NCBI RefSeq assembly: GCF_014635845.1
Contig: NZ_BMDP01000004.1
Location: forward strand, 236,101-300,100
DNA from: Oxalicibacterium solurbis
GTDB taxonomy: Bacteria > Pseudomonadota > Gammaproteobacteria > Burkholderiales > Burkholderiaceae_D
Length of the DNA: 64,000 nt
Direction of reading: 5' to 3'
Shown here: in pieces, positions 42,058 through 51,963 of the stretch
Layout: the number at the start of each line of letters is the position of its first letter
Numbering within the stretch: position 1 is the stretch's first letter
Program-made: the position numbers and the translations under genes
Notes under the pieces: generated by a model
Told to the model about the DNA's origin: nothing
The model's input: the letters and a program-made list of their open reading frames with translations, nothing else
Databases searched by the model: none

Positions 42058-43794
42058 ATGAAGTTACCCACACATATCAAACGCCTGCTCGGCATGCTGA
42101 AGCCCTACAAGGGGCGGTTGCTGCTGGCTCTCGTCGGCATGATCATTACCGCCGGCACCGAACCGATGTTCCCGGCCATCCTGCGTCCCTTGCTGGACAA
42201 AGGCTTCACCGGCAAGCCGAGTTTCTCGCTGTGGCTGGTGCCGGTCGCCATCATCGGCATCTTTGTTATTCGTGGTATTTCGACTTTTGTCACCAATTAC
42301 ACGATGACGTGGATCACGTCGCGCCTGCTGAACACGCTGCGTCAGCAGATGTTCAATCGCATGCTGGACGTGCCGCTGAATTTCTACAACGGCCATCCGG
42401 TCGGCCGCGTCATCAACTCGATGATGTTCGAGGTGCAGCAGGTAATCGAGATGATCACCAAGATTCTCGTGCCGCTGATCCGCGACACGCTGACCGTCTT
42501 CGGCCTGCTGGCCTATCTGCTGTGGCTGAACTGGCGGCTGACGGTGGTGGCGCTGATTCTGCTGCCGCTGATCGCGACCGTCGTGCGTCTGACCGGCAAG
42601 CGCGTGCGCCGGCTGACGCGCGAATATCAGAAAGTGAACGGCGAACTGACGCAGGTGATCGAAGAAACCGCACGCGCCAGCCAGGTCATCAAGATTTTCG
42701 GCGGGCAGGAATACGAACGCGATCGTTTCGAGAAGCGTGCCGACAAGCTGCGCGGTTACACGATGCGCATGGTGACCTCGCTGGCTGCGACCACGCCGTT
42801 GACGCAGATCATGGCTTCATGTGCGGTGGCGATCGTCATTGTCATCGCATTGATCCAGTCAGGCCAGAACCAGACCACGGTCGGCGGCTTTGTCGCCTTC
42901 ATTACGGCGATGCTGATGATGCTGTCGCCACTGAAGAGCATCGCCGAGGTCAACGGTCCGCTACAGCGCGGCCTGACGGCAGCCGAAGCGGTATTCGGCC
43001 TGATCGACGAACGGCCGGAGCGTACCGACGGTCGTGAACTGGCGCAGCGTGCAGCTGGCAAGCTGGAGTTCGTCAATCTTGGTTTCTCCTATCCCGGTCA
43101 TGTGCAGCGTGCGCTGCACGACATCAACCTGACTGTGATGCCGGGCGAGACGGTGGCCTTCGTCGGCATGTCCGGCGGCGGTAAATCGACGCTGGTCAAT
43201 CTGGTGCCGGGTTTCTATCCGGTGACGCAAGGCGAGATTCGTCTGGATGGCGAATCGATTGCCGGCATTGCGCTGTCCAGCCTGCGCAAGCAGATTGCGA
43301 TGGTCAACCAGCACGTCGTGCTGTTCGATGACACGGTGGCGGCCAATATAGCCTACGGCGATCCGCAGCCGGACCGCGAACGCATCGTCGCGGCGGCGAA
43401 AGCCGCACATCTGGACGATGTGATCGCCGGATTGCCGGAAGGGCTGGAAACGATGATCGGCGACAATGGCGGCCGCCTGTCCGGCGGTCAGCGCCAGCGT
43501 CTGGCGATTGCGCGTGCGATCTACAAGGATGCGCCCATCCTGATCCTGGACGAGGCGACGTCGGCGCTGGATTCCGAATCGGAACGTGCGGTACAGGCAG
43601 CGCTGGATGAATTGATGCGCGGCCGGACCACGCTGGTGATTGCGCATCGCCTGTCGACCATCGAACGTGCGGATCGCATCGTCGTGCTGGCCGAGGGCGG
43701 TATTGTCGAAACCGGATCGCATCAGCAACTGCTGGAACAGGGCGGCGTGTATGCCAATCTGTATCACCTGCAGTTTGCAAAAGAGCCAGACTGA
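42058..43794 (+). CDS. msbA: Lipid A export ATP-binding/permease protein MsbA
   Basis: Homodimeric inner-membrane ABC half-transporter that flips lipid A-core. 578 residues: six-helix membrane domain (~15-310), then the ATPase domain with Walker A GMSGGGKST at ~370-378, signature LSGGQ at 474-478, Walker B ILILDEATSALD and the switch His in IAHRLS. It lies 101 bases after dnaE. Together with kdsA nearby it belongs to lipopolysaccharide biogenesis. Start ATG 42058 follows a purine-rich GGAGAGGCG stretch. Confidence 0.94.
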   Translation: MKLPTHIKRLLGMLKPYKGRLLLALVGMIITAGTEPMFPAILRPLLDKGFTGKPSFSLWLVPVAIIGIFVIRGISTFVTNYTMTWITSRLLNTLRQQMFNRMLDVPLNFYNGHPVGRVINSMMFEVQQVIEMITKILVPLIRDTLTVFGLLAYLLWLNWRLTVVALILLPLIATVVRLTGKRVRRLTREYQKVNGELTQVIEETARASQVIKIFGGQEYERDRFEKRADKLRGYTMRMVTSLAATTPLTQIMASCAVAIVIVIALIQSGQNQTTVGGFVAFITAMLMMLSPLKSIAEVNGPLQRGLTAAEAVFGLIDERPERTDGRELAQRAAGKLEFVNLGFSYPGHVQRALHDINLTVMPGETVAFVGMSGGGKSTLVNLVPGFYPVTQGEIRLDGESIAGIALSSLRKQIAMVNQHVVLFDDTVAANIAYGDPQPDRERIVAAAKAAHLDDVIAGLPEGLETMIGDNGGRLSGGQRQRLAIARAIYKDAPILILDEATSALDSESERAVQAALDELMRGRTTLVIAHRLSTIERADRIVVLAEGGIVETGSHQQLLEQGGVYANLYHLQFAKEPD

Positions 43795-43935
43795 TTTTCC
43801 AGTATCGGTTCGGCTTTTGCGCCATCGACGACTGTACAAGTTGCCGATGGTGAAATGGGAAAAGTTGGGAAAAGTTGTTTCCGGAACGCCCGGCGGGTCT
43901 AGGATCTAGCGGCGCTTCCGGTGCGGTTCAGGTTC

Positions 43936-44133
43936 TCAGGCCAATGCTTCCTTCGCCGCCTCTTCCGGTGTCAGGCCATCGTAGAACTGGTCGGTGAACC
44001 ATTCGATCTGTTCCTCGATGTGTTCCTGTGCCTGTTCGACCGTCGCGCCGCCTGCCACCAGGAAACCCTCCACCTCGATGCACCAGTTGATCAGTGCGAG
44101 GGTTTCTTCGTCCAGTTCTTCCTTCTTTGCCAT
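43936..44133 (-). CDS. Small acidic hypothetical protein (65 aa)
   Basis: 65 residues and strongly acidic: about a dozen Glu and only three Lys, all near the ends. Predicted to be all-helical (EELDEETLALINWCIEVEGFLVAGGATVEQAQEHIE shortened view: EELDEETLAL, VEQAQEHIEE, PEEAAKEALA), possibly a small helical bundle. No membrane segment or known motif. It sits 75 bases downstream of rng in the same direction and is probably the last gene of that operon. Codon use and the compact fold argue for a real gene, but the function is unknown. Confidence 0.7.
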   Translation of the reverse strand: MAKKEELDEETLALINWCIEVEGFLVAGGATVEQAQEHIEEQIEWFTDQFYDGLTPEEAAKEALA

Positions 44134-44208
44134 GGTGTGCTTTCAGATTGCTTGAGATTGTGCCGCTTCGGGAGCGCAGCAGAGGTGCAGCAGAGCGTGA
44201 GCGTGTGG

Positions 44209-45672
44209 TTACAGCAGGATCACGTCGTACTGTTCCTGGTGATAGACAGTTTCCACCTGCAGCGAGATTGGCTTGCCGAGGAAGTCGCTCAGCATCGCCA
44301 GATGCTGCGATTCTTCCTCGAGGAACATGTCGATGACGACCTGCGAGGCGAGGATGCGGAATTCGCGCGGGTTGAACTGCTTGGCTTCGCGCGTCAGTTC
44401 GCGCAGGATTTCGTAACAAATCGTGCGCGCCGTCTTCACCTGGCCCTTGCCGCCGCAGGCGGGGCAGGGTTCGCACAGGATGTGCGCCAGCGATTCGCGC
44501 GTGCGCTTGCGCGTCATTTCCACCAGCCCCAGTGCCGAGAAGCCCGACACCGATACCTTGGTGCGGTCGCGTGCGAGCGCGCGGTTCAGTTCGTTCAGCA
44601 CGGCGGTCTTGTGGTCCTCGTTTTCCATGTCGATGAAATCGAGGATGACAATGCCGCCCAGATTGCGCAGCCGCAGCTGGCGCGCGATCGCGTGCGATGC
44701 TTCGAGATTGGTCTTGAAGATCGTGTCGTCGAAGTTGCGGCCGTTGACGAAGCTGCCGGTGTTGACGTCTATCGTCGTCATCGCTTCGGTCTGGTCGACG
44801 ATCAGATAGCCGCCAGATTTCAGATCGACGCGGCGGCCCAGCGCACGCTGGATTTCCTCTTCCACGCCGTACAGGTCGAACAGCGGACGTTCGCCCGGAT
44901 AGTGGACCAGTTTGGACAGCACAGACGGCGTGTACAGTTCGCCGAAAGACTTCAGCTTCAGGAAGTTCTCGCGCGAGTCGACCTGGATGATGGCAGTCTG
45001 GTCGTTGACGAAATCGCGCATCACGCGCTGCGCCAGATCCAGATCCTGATACAGCAACGATGGCGCCGGACGCGTCTTCGCCATCTGCGTGATGTTGCTC
45101 CAGGTCTTGCGCAGGTATTCGATGTCGGACTGCAAATCGGCATCGGAGGCGTCTTCCGCCATCGTGCGGATGATGAAGCCGCCTTTCTCGCCGGGCTGCA
45201 TCAGGTTCTGCACCTTTTCGCGCAGCATCTCGCGCTCGGCCTCGTTCTCGATGCGCTGCGAAATGCCGATGTGCGATTCCTGCGGCAGGTAGACCAGCAT
45301 GCGGCCGGCGATCGAGATCTGCGTCGACAGCCGTGCGCCCTTGGTACCGATCGGATCCTTGATGACCTGTACGGTAAGTGTCTGGCCGTCGTGCAGCATG
45401 CGTTCGATCGGTAGCGGCGACGACGGCGGGCCGGCGTGCGGGCGCGCGTCCCAGATATCGGCCACGTGCAGGAAGGCAGCGCGTTCCAGGCCGATATCGA
45501 CGAAGGCCGACTGCATGCCGGGCAGCACGCGCACGACCTTGCCGACGTAGATGTTGCCCGCCATGCCGCGCGACAGTGTGCGTTCGACATGAAGCTCTTG
45601 CACCGCGCCCTGCAGCACGAGGGCGACGCGGGTTTCCTGCGGGGTGACGTTGACGAGAATGACTTCGCTCAT
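44209..45672 (-). CDS. rng: Ribonuclease G
   Basis: 487-residue endoribonuclease that matures the 16S rRNA 5' end and degrades some mRNAs. S1 domain at ~35-125 (GNIYVGKVVRVLPGMQSAFVDIG shortened: YVGKVVRVLPGMQSAFVD), then the DNase-I-like catalytic domain with metal-binding aspartates in TTIDVNTGSF and VILDFIDM, and the zinc-link CPAC in EPCPACGGKG. It lacks the long RNase E scaffold tail, consistent with RNase G. Its ATG overlaps the maf stop (ATGA), so it is in the hemF-nadD-rsfS-rlmH-maf-rng operon. Confidence 0.95.
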   Translation of the reverse strand: MSEVILVNVTPQETRVALVLQGAVQELHVERTLSRGMAGNIYVGKVVRVLPGMQSAFVDIGLERAAFLHVADIWDARPHAGPPSSPLPIERMLHDGQTLTVQVIKDPIGTKGARLSTQISIAGRMLVYLPQESHIGISQRIENEAEREMLREKVQNLMQPGEKGGFIIRTMAEDASDADLQSDIEYLRKTWSNITQMAKTRPAPSLLYQDLDLAQRVMRDFVNDQTAIIQVDSRENFLKLKSFGELYTPSVLSKLVHYPGERPLFDLYGVEEEIQRALGRRVDLKSGGYLIVDQTEAMTTIDVNTGSFVNGRNFDDTIFKTNLEASHAIARQLRLRNLGGIVILDFIDMENEDHKTAVLNELNRALARDRTKVSVSGFSALGLVEMTRKRTRESLAHILCEPCPACGGKGQVKTARTICYEILRELTREAKQFNPREFRILASQVVIDMFLEEESQHLAMLSDFLGKPISLQVETVYHQEQYDVILL

Positions 45673-46289
45673 AGGATGTGCAGGCCAGCCTGCTTCAATA
45701 ATTGTCCGGTTTCGTACAGCGGCAACCCCATGATGCCCGAGTAGCTGCCGGCGATGTCTTGTATGAACAGCGCAGCCTGGCCCTGAATACCGTAGCCGCC
45801 GGCCTTGTCGTAGGGTTCGGCGGTCGCGCAGTAGGCGCGTATCGTCTCGTCCGACAATGCCGCGAAGGCGACGTCGGAGCGCTGCGTAAGTTGATGGGTA
45901 CGTTCTTCGTGCAATACGGCGACATGCGTCAGCACCTGGTGCGTGCGGCCGGAAAGCGCGTGCATCATCGCGATCGCTTCGGCTTCGTCAGCCGGCTTGC
46001 CGAGAATACGGCCGTCCAGTACGACGGTGGTATCGGCGGCGAGTATGGGGCGCGACGGCAGCTTGCGCCACCACATCGTCTTTTGCGCGAACTGCGCCTT
46101 TTCCAGCGTTACGCGCGCAACGTAGTCTTCCGCGCGCTCGTTCGGCAATACTTCCTCGCTGACTTCCGGGCCGCGCGGCGTCTGGTCGCGCAACAGCAGC
46201 AATTCGAAATCGATGCCGATCTGGCGCAGCAGCTCGCGGCGGCGCGGGCTTTTCGAGGCGAGATAGATTTTCTGCGGGATCGGCTTCAT
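45669..46289 (-). CDS. maf: Maf-family nucleoside triphosphate pyrophosphatase (YhdE type)
   Basis: 206 residues. Hydrolyses dTTP/UTP and modified nucleotides to monophosphates as a house-cleaning enzyme. Motifs: IYLASKSPRRRELL at the start, ILAADTTVVLDGRILGKP, SGRTHQVLT, YDKAGGYGIQG and YSGIMGLPLYET. These match the dTTP/UTP-preferring YhdE branch rather than the YceF branch. Overlaps rng by four bases. Confidence 0.93.
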   Translation of the reverse strand: MKPIPQKIYLASKSPRRRELLRQIGIDFELLLLRDQTPRGPEVSEEVLPNERAEDYVARVTLEKAQFAQKTMWWRKLPSRPILAADTTVVLDGRILGKPADEAEAIAMMHALSGRTHQVLTHVAVLHEERTHQLTQRSDVAFAALSDETIRAYCATAEPYDKAGGYGIQGQAALFIQDIAGSYSGIMGLPLYETGQLLKQAGLHIL

Positions 46290-46343
46290 GGGTTCATGTC
46301 GGCTTGGTGCGCCTTTTCGTCCGTCTGTGCGTTCTGTCGGTAT

Positions 46344-46814
46344 CTACACGCGGTGATATGGATGATTCTGCGTGATCGACCACGCGCGATACAGTTGCTC
46401 GGCCAGCAGCACGCGCACCATGCCGTGCGGCATCGTCAGACTGGAAAGTCGCACCAGCATATCGGCATTACGCTTGAATTCCGGATCGAGGCCGTCGGCG
46501 CCGCCGATGACGAAAACGACGTCGCGGCCATCCTGCTGCCATTGCGTCAGATGTTGCGCCAGTTGCACCGAGGTCAGATCCTTGCCGCGTTCGTCCAGCG
46601 CAATGATGCGCGCACCTTTCGGCACGGCTGCTTCGATCTTGGTGCGTTCCAGCGCCATCGCCGTTTCGGCGGTCTTGCTGCCGGAACGCTCGATCGGCTT
46701 GATTTCCTTCAGGACGATGCGGCAGTCAGGCGGCATGCGCTTCGCATATTCGCCGAAGCCGCTTTCGATCCACGCGGGCATCTTGTGGCCGACTGCCGCG
46801 ATTACCAACTGCAT
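46344..46814 (-). CDS. rlmH: 23S rRNA pseudouridine(1915) N3-methyltransferase
   Basis: 156-residue SPOUT methyltransferase acting on the 70S ribosome at helix 69. Motifs of the knotted SAM site are seen: [24 protein letters not shown] and [23 protein letters not shown], ending in the conserved HPYHR. Length is exactly that of the family. It stands between rsfS and maf, the usual order in Burkholderiales. Confidence 0.96.
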   Translation of the reverse strand: MQLVIAAVGHKMPAWIESGFGEYAKRMPPDCRIVLKEIKPIERSGSKTAETAMALERTKIEAAVPKGARIIALDERGKDLTSVQLAQHLTQWQQDGRDVVFVIGGADGLDPEFKRNADMLVRLSSLTMPHGMVRVLLAEQLYRAWSITQNHPYHRV

Positions 46815-46849
46815 GCGAACATCCGATCAGGTTGAGGACTCAGTGTCGA

Positions 46850-47482
46850 TCAGTTCGACGATTTCCTGGCGGCTTTTTTTGCCGGTGTCTTCGTTGCCGT
46901 CTTCTTCGCGGCAGTTTTACCTGCCGGCTTGGCTGCCGATTTCACTACGGATTTGGCTGCAGTCTTTGCGGGACTCTTGGCAGGTGCCTTGGCCGTGGCT
47001 TTTTTCGCTACTGCCTTTTTCGCCGGCGCTTTTTTTGCCGCCGTTTTGGCTACCGTCTTGCGGGCAGGTTTCTCTTCGGCTTCGACCTTCGCTGTCGTGC
47101 GTGTCGTTTTCTTCGCGGCCGGGGCTTTCTCGCCGCGTTTGGCCACGCTCAGGCTGACTTCCTTGTCGCCCCAGATTTCTTCCAGGCGGTAGTAGGCGCG
47201 GATGGCCGGCTGCATGATGTGGACGATCATGTCGCCCAGATCGACCAGCACCCATTCGCCGGTGCCTTCGCCTTCGATGCTGACGATGTCGCCGCCGTTG
47301 GATTTGACCTTGTCGCGCACCGAAGCGGCGAGCGCCTTGGTCTGGCGGTTCGACGTACCCGATGCAACCACGAGCCGGTCGAACAGGCTGGTCATGTGCA
47401 CGGTGTCGAACAGTTTGATGTCTTGTGCCTTGACGTCTTCCAGCGCGTCGATGACCAGAGCTTGCAGTTTCTTGATATCCAT
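46850..47482 (-). CDS. rsfS: Ribosomal silencing factor RsfS with a histone H1-like C-terminal tail
   Basis: Binds uL14 on the 50S subunit and blocks subunit joining in starvation. Residues 1-115 are the whole RsfS fold (IDALEDVKAQDIKLFDT, FDRLVVASGTSNRQTKALA, GTGEWVLVDLGDMIVHIM, RAYYRLEEIWGD). About 90 extra residues follow, made almost only of Lys, Ala, Pro and Thr in AAKK/PAKK/AKTAAK repeats, like bacterial histone H1 or AlgP tails; the usual protein is 105-120 residues. The tail may bind rRNA or DNA (inference). The ATG overlaps the nadD stop (TAATG). Confidence 0.94.
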   Translation of the reverse strand: MDIKKLQALVIDALEDVKAQDIKLFDTVHMTSLFDRLVVASGTSNRQTKALAASVRDKVKSNGGDIVSIEGEGTGEWVLVDLGDMIVHIMQPAIRAYYRLEEIWGDKEVSLSVAKRGEKAPAAKKTTRTTAKVEAEEKPARKTVAKTAAKKAPAKKAVAKKATAKAPAKSPAKTAAKSVVKSAAKPAGKTAAKKTATKTPAKKAARKSSN

Positions 47483-48147
47483 TAGTTTCTATAGAGATGA
47501 TGTTGTTCGATATAGTCTAGCACCCCGGCCGGGGCCAGAGTATCAGGGCGTTCGCCGCGCTGCAGGGCGGCGCGGATTGCCGTGGCGGAAATGTCGACTT
47601 CCAGATCCGTCGCGAGATAGGCCAGGCCGTGCGGCGTGGCGCGTATTTTCTCCGGTGTGGCGGTGCGCGATGCGAACTGCCGTATCACGTTTTGCGGTAC
47701 ATGGCCGGCGTCGATGGCGAAACCGGGGCGCGAGGCGGCGCAGATGTGCGCATGGTCGAACATCTGTTCCCATTGCTGCCAGGTATTCAGATGCTGCAAC
47801 TGATCGGCGCCGATCAGGAAGACGAGGGAAACGTCCTGACCCAGCTCCGCACGTACGGCACGCAGCGTGTCGATGGTGTAAGTCGCTCTGTCGCGTTCGA
47901 TTTCCTGTCTATCGATGCTGACCGGAACCTCCTGCGAGGCGAAGGCGCGCCGCACCATTTCCACGCGATCATAGCCGGCCGCCTGCAGGCCATGCTTCTG
48001 CCACGGATTGCCGGCCGGGATGATGCGTAGTTCGTCCGGCTGCAGCAAGTGCACGAAGTAATCGGCCAGTGCGACATGGCCGTTGTGTACCGGATCGAAG
48101 CTGCCGCCGAGCAGAACGATGCAGCGACGAGGAAGTGTCTGCGTCAC
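47482..48147 (-). CDS. nadD: Nicotinate-nucleotide adenylyltransferase
   Basis: 221 residues; makes deamido-NAD from nicotinate mononucleotide and ATP. The nucleotidyltransferase motif is LLGGSFDPVHNGHVALA near the N-terminus, with IPAGNPWQK, FLIGADQLQHLNTWQQW and the C-terminal ISATAIRAAL (ISxTxxR signature) near 190. The start is one base past the hemF stop codon, and its stop overlaps the rsfS start. Function is secure. Confidence 0.95.
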   Translation of the reverse strand: MTQTLPRRCIVLLGGSFDPVHNGHVALADYFVHLLQPDELRIIPAGNPWQKHGLQAAGYDRVEMVRRAFASQEVPVSIDRQEIERDRATYTIDTLRAVRAELGQDVSLVFLIGADQLQHLNTWQQWEQMFDHAHICAASRPGFAIDAGHVPQNVIRQFASRTATPEKIRATPHGLAYLATDLEVDISATAIRAALQRGERPDTLAPAGVLDYIEQHHLYRN

Positions 48148-48148
48148 G

Positions 48149-49054
48149 TCAGATCCAGTCGCGATGAATCAGGAAATCCGAATACAGCCGCGCTTCTTCG
48201 CTGCCGGCTTCGGGCTGCCAGTCGTAGCGCCATTTGACGATGGGCGGCATCGACATCAGGATGGATTCGGTGCGGCCGCCCGACTGCAGGCCGAACAGCG
48301 TGCCGCGGTCGAAGACCAGATTGAATTCGACATAGCGGCCGCGCCGGTAGGCCTGGAAATCGCGTTCGCGCTCGCCGTAGGGTGCATCCTTGCGGCGCTG
48401 CAGGATGGGCAGGTAGGCATCCAGGAAGGCGTCGCCGACGCTGCGCTGCAGGGCGAAGCAGCGTTCGAAGCCGCCTTCGTTCAGGTCGTCGAAAAAGATG
48501 CCGCCGACGCCGCGCGGTTCCTTGCGATGCTTCAGGTAGAAATAGTCGTCGCACCACTTCTTGTAGCGCGGATACAGATCGCCGCCGAACGGCTGCAATG
48601 CATCGCGGCAGGTGCGATGGAAATGCTGCGCGTCTTCGTCGTAGCCGTAATACGGTGTCAGGTCCATGCCGCCGCCGAACCACCAGACGGCTTCCGCGCC
48701 TTCCTTCGTGGCGACGAAGCAGCGCACGTTCATGTGCACGGTCGGCGCATACGGATTGCGTGGATGCAGCACCAGCGACACGCCCATCGCTTCCCAGTTG
48801 CGGCCGGCGAGTTCGGGGCGGTTCGCTGCGGCGGAAGGCGGCAGGTTGCTGCCGAGCACGTGCGAGAAACCGACGCCGCCGCGCTCGAAGACATTGCCTT
48901 CCTCGATGATGTGCGAAATGCCGCCGCCGCCTTCGGGGCGCTGCCAGCCGTCGGTCAGGAAAGACTTGCCGTCGGCCTGTTCCAGTCCGGCGACGATGCG
49001 TGCCTGCAGATCCTGCAGATAGTTGCGTACGGCGGCAGTGTCGGGAGAAGTCAT
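48149..49054 (-). CDS. hemF: Oxygen-dependent coproporphyrinogen III oxidase
   Basis: 301-residue cytosolic dimer that converts coproporphyrinogen III to protoporphyrinogen IX in heme synthesis. Signatures include [50 protein letters not shown] and [21 protein letters not shown] (each given in part). ATG 49054 (MTSPDTAAV) is the family start; the frame is open further upstream into the cytochrome gene but is not used. First gene of the tightly packed block down to rng. Confidence 0.96.
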   Translation of the reverse strand: MTSPDTAAVRNYLQDLQARIVAGLEQADGKSFLTDGWQRPEGGGGISHIIEEGNVFERGGVGFSHVLGSNLPPSAAANRPELAGRNWEAMGVSLVLHPRNPYAPTVHMNVRCFVATKEGAEAVWWFGGGMDLTPYYGYDEDAQHFHRTCRDALQPFGGDLYPRYKKWCDDYFYLKHRKEPRGVGGIFFDDLNEGGFERCFALQRSVGDAFLDAYLPILQRRKDAPYGERERDFQAYRRGRYVEFNLVFDRGTLFGLQSGGRTESILMSMPPIVKWRYDWQPEAGSEEARLYSDFLIHRDWI

Positions 49055-49121
49055 GGATGTCTGTAGGGTGGATTCAGCGGATTTTACTCTGCGCGATTCC
49101 TGTTCGCGGGATGTGCGTGGC

Positions 49122-49583
49122 TCAGGGTTTGCCAAGGTTGCGTGAAGGTGGCTGCTGCGGAAACGTGCGCAGGTAGGCCAGCAGATCGTCGATTTCCCTG
49201 TCGCTGCGCAATCCCCAGAAACGCATCTTGTTGCCGGGGACGACATCGTCCGGCGCTTTGAGAAAGGCACGCAGCCTGTCTTCCGTCCAGATAAAACCGG
49301 CCTGCTTCATCGCAGGCGAATAACGGAAATCGGAGGTGGAGCCGGCCCGACGGCCGACGATGCCGTTCAGCTGCGGGCCGAAACCGCCGTGCGCCGAGCG
49401 GCCGACTTCATGACAGCTCGCGCATTTGGCGAAGGCGTTGCGGCCTTTCTTTGCATCACCCGCAACGACATTGTTTGCCGCCGCTTTCTTCGCCATCGCA
49501 TCATCTGTCGCTTGTGCAACTGCGGCTTGCAGTGCCAGCAGCAGAAGCGGTGCGACGCGTGATACGGCGTAACGGTGAATCAT
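49122..49583 (-). CDS. Exported class I cytochrome c
   Basis: 153 residues with a Sec signal peptide ([15 protein letters not shown]) and a single heme site CASCH at ~54-58. The axial Met is in GNKMRFWG near 120. The mature protein resembles mitochondrial-type c2/c550 cytochromes ([43 protein letters not shown]). It acts in the periplasm as an electron carrier; its partner is unknown. It sits between purD and hemF, which are adjacent in related genomes as I remember them, so it may be a later insertion. Confidence 0.9.
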   Translation of the reverse strand: MIHRYAVSRVAPLLLLALQAAVAQATDDAMAKKAAANNVVAGDAKKGRNAFAKCASCHEVGRSAHGGFGPQLNGIVGRRAGSTSDFRYSPAMKQAGFIWTEDRLRAFLKAPDDVVPGNKMRFWGLRSDREIDDLLAYLRTFPQQPPSRNLGKP

Positions 49584-49638
49584 GCAGCGCAGCAGACGGC
49601 GTGCATCAGGGGCGCTATCAAGATCGCTTCGGGACGCT

Positions 49639-50910
49639 TTAGGGGCGCTTCAGCGCGCGCCAGCCGATGTCGCGGCGGAACTGCATGCCGTCGAAATGGA
49701 TCTGGTCGACCGCTTCGTAGGCTTTCTTCTGCGCCATCTTCACGCTGTCGCCGAGGCCGACCACGCACAGCACGCGGCCGCCGGAGGTCTTCAGCTTGTC
49801 GCCTTCCAGCACGGTGCCGGCATGGAAGGTCACACTGTCCGGCGTTTCGGCGGCGATGCCGGTGATCAGGTCGCCCTTGCGCGGCGATTCCGGATAGCCG
49901 TGCGCGGCCATCACCACGCCCAGCGCGGTGCGTCTATCCCATTCGAGTTCGATGCTGTCCAGCGTGCCGCTGACGGCGTGTTCCATCACGGTGACCAGAT
50001 CGGTCTTCAGGCGCGACATGATCGGCTGCGTTTCCGGATCGCCCATGCGGCAGTTGAATTCCAGCGTCTTCGGATTGCCCTTGTCGTCGATCATCAGGCC
50101 GGCGTACAGGAAACCGGTGAACGGAATGCCGTCCTTGTGCATGCCTTGCACGGTCGGCTGGATGATTTCACGCATCACGCGTGCATGCAGCGACGGCGTG
50201 ACGATAGGCGCAGGAGAATACGCGCCCATGCCGCCGGTGTTCGGGCCTTCGTCGTCGTCCAGCAGGCGTTTGTGATCCTGACTGGTTGCCAGTGGCAGGA
50301 TGTTCTTGCCATCGACCATGACGATGAAGCTGGCTTCCTCGCCGTCGAGGAATTCCTCGATGACGACGCGCGCGCCGGCGTCGCCCAGCTTGTTGTCCGA
50401 CAGCATCATGTCGACTGCCGCATGCGCTTCCGCGCGCGACATGGCGACGACCACGCCCTTGCCGGCTGCCAGGCCGTCGGCCTTGATGACGATGGGCGCG
50501 CCCTTGGCGTCGATGTAGTCGTGCGCGGCTTGCAGCTCGGAGAAGGTCTGGTATTCGGCGGTCGGGATGTCGTGGCGCTTCATGAAGGCCTTGGCGAAAT
50601 CCTTGGAGCTTTCCAGTTGCGCGGCTTCGCGCGTCGGGCCGAATATCTTCAGGCCGTTGTCGCGGAAGATGTTGACGATGCCGGCGGCCAGCGGGGTTTC
50701 CGGGCCGACCACGGTCAGCGCGATGTTTTCCTTCTTGGCGAATTCGGCTAGCGCGGCCGGATCGGTGATCGCGAGGTTTTCCAGGCGATCATCCAGTGCG
50801 GTGCCGCCGTTGCCCGGTGCGACGTAGACCATCTGGATGCGCTCGGATTGCGCCAGTTTCCATGCGAGGGCGTGTTCGCGGCCGCCTGAGCCGACTACCA
50901 GAATTTTCAT
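49639..50910 (-). CDS. purD: Phosphoribosylamine-glycine ligase
   Basis: 423-residue ATP-grasp enzyme of purine biosynthesis. N-terminal KILVVGSGGREHALAWKL, ATP-grasp elements PIVIKADGLAAGKGVVVA and FLDGEEASF, then YAGLMIDDKGNPKTLEFNCRMGDPETQ (in part) are all present. ATG 50910 begins the conserved GSGGREHA motif; the frame upstream to 50940 adds ten non-conserved residues. Downstream of the YebC gene, a common order in the group. Confidence 0.97.
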   Translation of the reverse strand: MKILVVGSGGREHALAWKLAQSERIQMVYVAPGNGGTALDDRLENLAITDPAALAEFAKKENIALTVVGPETPLAAGIVNIFRDNGLKIFGPTREAAQLESSKDFAKAFMKRHDIPTAEYQTFSELQAAHDYIDAKGAPIVIKADGLAAGKGVVVAMSRAEAHAAVDMMLSDNKLGDAGARVVIEEFLDGEEASFIVMVDGKNILPLATSQDHKRLLDDDEGPNTGGMGAYSPAPIVTPSLHARVMREIIQPTVQGMHKDGIPFTGFLYAGLMIDDKGNPKTLEFNCRMGDPETQPIMSRLKTDLVTVMEHAVSGTLDSIELEWDRRTALGVVMAAHGYPESPRKGDLITGIAAETPDSVTFHAGTVLEGDKLKTSGGRVLCVVGLGDSVKMAQKKAYEAVDQIHFDGMQFRRDIGWRALKRP

Positions 50911-51045
50911 GAGATGTTTGCTGCCTGATCGAAGCGGCATGCCGGCATGCCGCGCGTTGTTTTAAAAAGCCGTCTGCGGAAAGATGAAGTGCCAGAAAGA
51001 AGCGGAACCTGTCCGTAGAATCTGCGCACCTTCATCGTGCCGTCT

Positions 51046-51774
51046 TCATGCTTCGTTGATGACGGCGTTCGTATAAATCTCCTGTACGTCGTCCAGGTTT
51101 TCCAGCGCATCCAGCAGTTTCTGCATGCGCACGGCATCGTCGCCTTCGAATACGGTTTCGGTCGACGGCTTCATCACGACTTCGGCGACTTCGGCCTTGA
51201 AGCCGGCTGCTTCCAGCGCATCCTTGACGGCGGAGAAATCGTGCGGCGGGCACAGCACTTCAATGCCGCCTTCCTCGTCCGTCGCCACGTCTTCGGCGCC
51301 GGCTTCGAGCGCGGCTTCCATCAGTTTTTCTTCATCGGTGCCCGGTGCGAACAGGAACTGGCCGACATGGCTGAACAGGAAGGCGACCGAGCCTTCGGTG
51401 CCCATGTTGCCGCCGAATTTGGAAAAGGCGTGGCGCACTTCGGCCACCGTGCGTACGCGGTTGTCCGTCATGCAGTCGACGATGACGGCGGCACCGTTGA
51501 TACCGTAGCCTTCGTAGCGGATTTCCTCGTAATTGACGCCGTCGAGTGCGCCGGTGCCGCGCTGGATTGCGCGTGTGACGTTGTCCTTCGGCATGTTGGC
51601 GTCGGCCGCCTTGTCGATGGCCAGGCGCAGGCGCGGATTGGCGTTCGGATCGCCGCCGCCCATGCGGGCCGCGACGGTGATTTCCTTGATCAAACGGGTC
51701 CAGATCTTGCCGCGTCTTTCGTCCTGACGGCCTTTACGATGCTGGATATTGGCCCATTTGCTGTGTCCTGCCAT
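51046..51774 (-). CDS. YebC/PmpR family regulator or translation factor (TACO1 type)
   Basis: 242-residue, three-domain protein starting [23 protein letters not shown], the family's hallmark N-terminus, followed by [22 protein letters not shown] and [15 protein letters not shown]. Acidic C-terminal half. The family was annotated as DNA-binding regulators; recent work assigns YebC a role in relieving ribosome stalling at difficult motifs such as polyproline, so both are possible. ATG 51774 is certain; open frame beyond it upstream belongs to no gene. Transcribed divergently from the HerA-like ATPase. Confidence 0.94.
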   Translation of the reverse strand: MAGHSKWANIQHRKGRQDERRGKIWTRLIKEITVAARMGGGDPNANPRLRLAIDKAADANMPKDNVTRAIQRGTGALDGVNYEEIRYEGYGINGAAVIVDCMTDNRVRTVAEVRHAFSKFGGNMGTEGSVAFLFSHVGQFLFAPGTDEEKLMEAALEAGAEDVATDEEGGIEVLCPPHDFSAVKDALEAAGFKAEVAEVVMKPSTETVFEGDDAVRMQKLLDALENLDDVQEIYTNAVINEA

Positions 51775-51963
51775 GACGAATTTCTTTCCAGAAGTGAGTT
51801 GCGTGACCGCTAAAAAATCGCCGTTTGTAGCGTTGTGCCGGCTTGCCTTGCATCCGTGCTGCCAGCCCCGGTACGCCGTGCCATCGACGATTTTTATCAG
51901 CCACTCTTGGCTATAATGAGACCGCGATTTTAACATATCGCCTGCCTGCCAAAATGAGGCGAA
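51775..51963. promoter_or_regulatory. Divergent spacer YebC / HerA-like ATPase
   Basis: A perfect TATAAT is at 51912-51917, about 47 bases before the ATPase start, but no good -35 is at 16-18 bases. No other element recognised. Confidence 0.4.
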
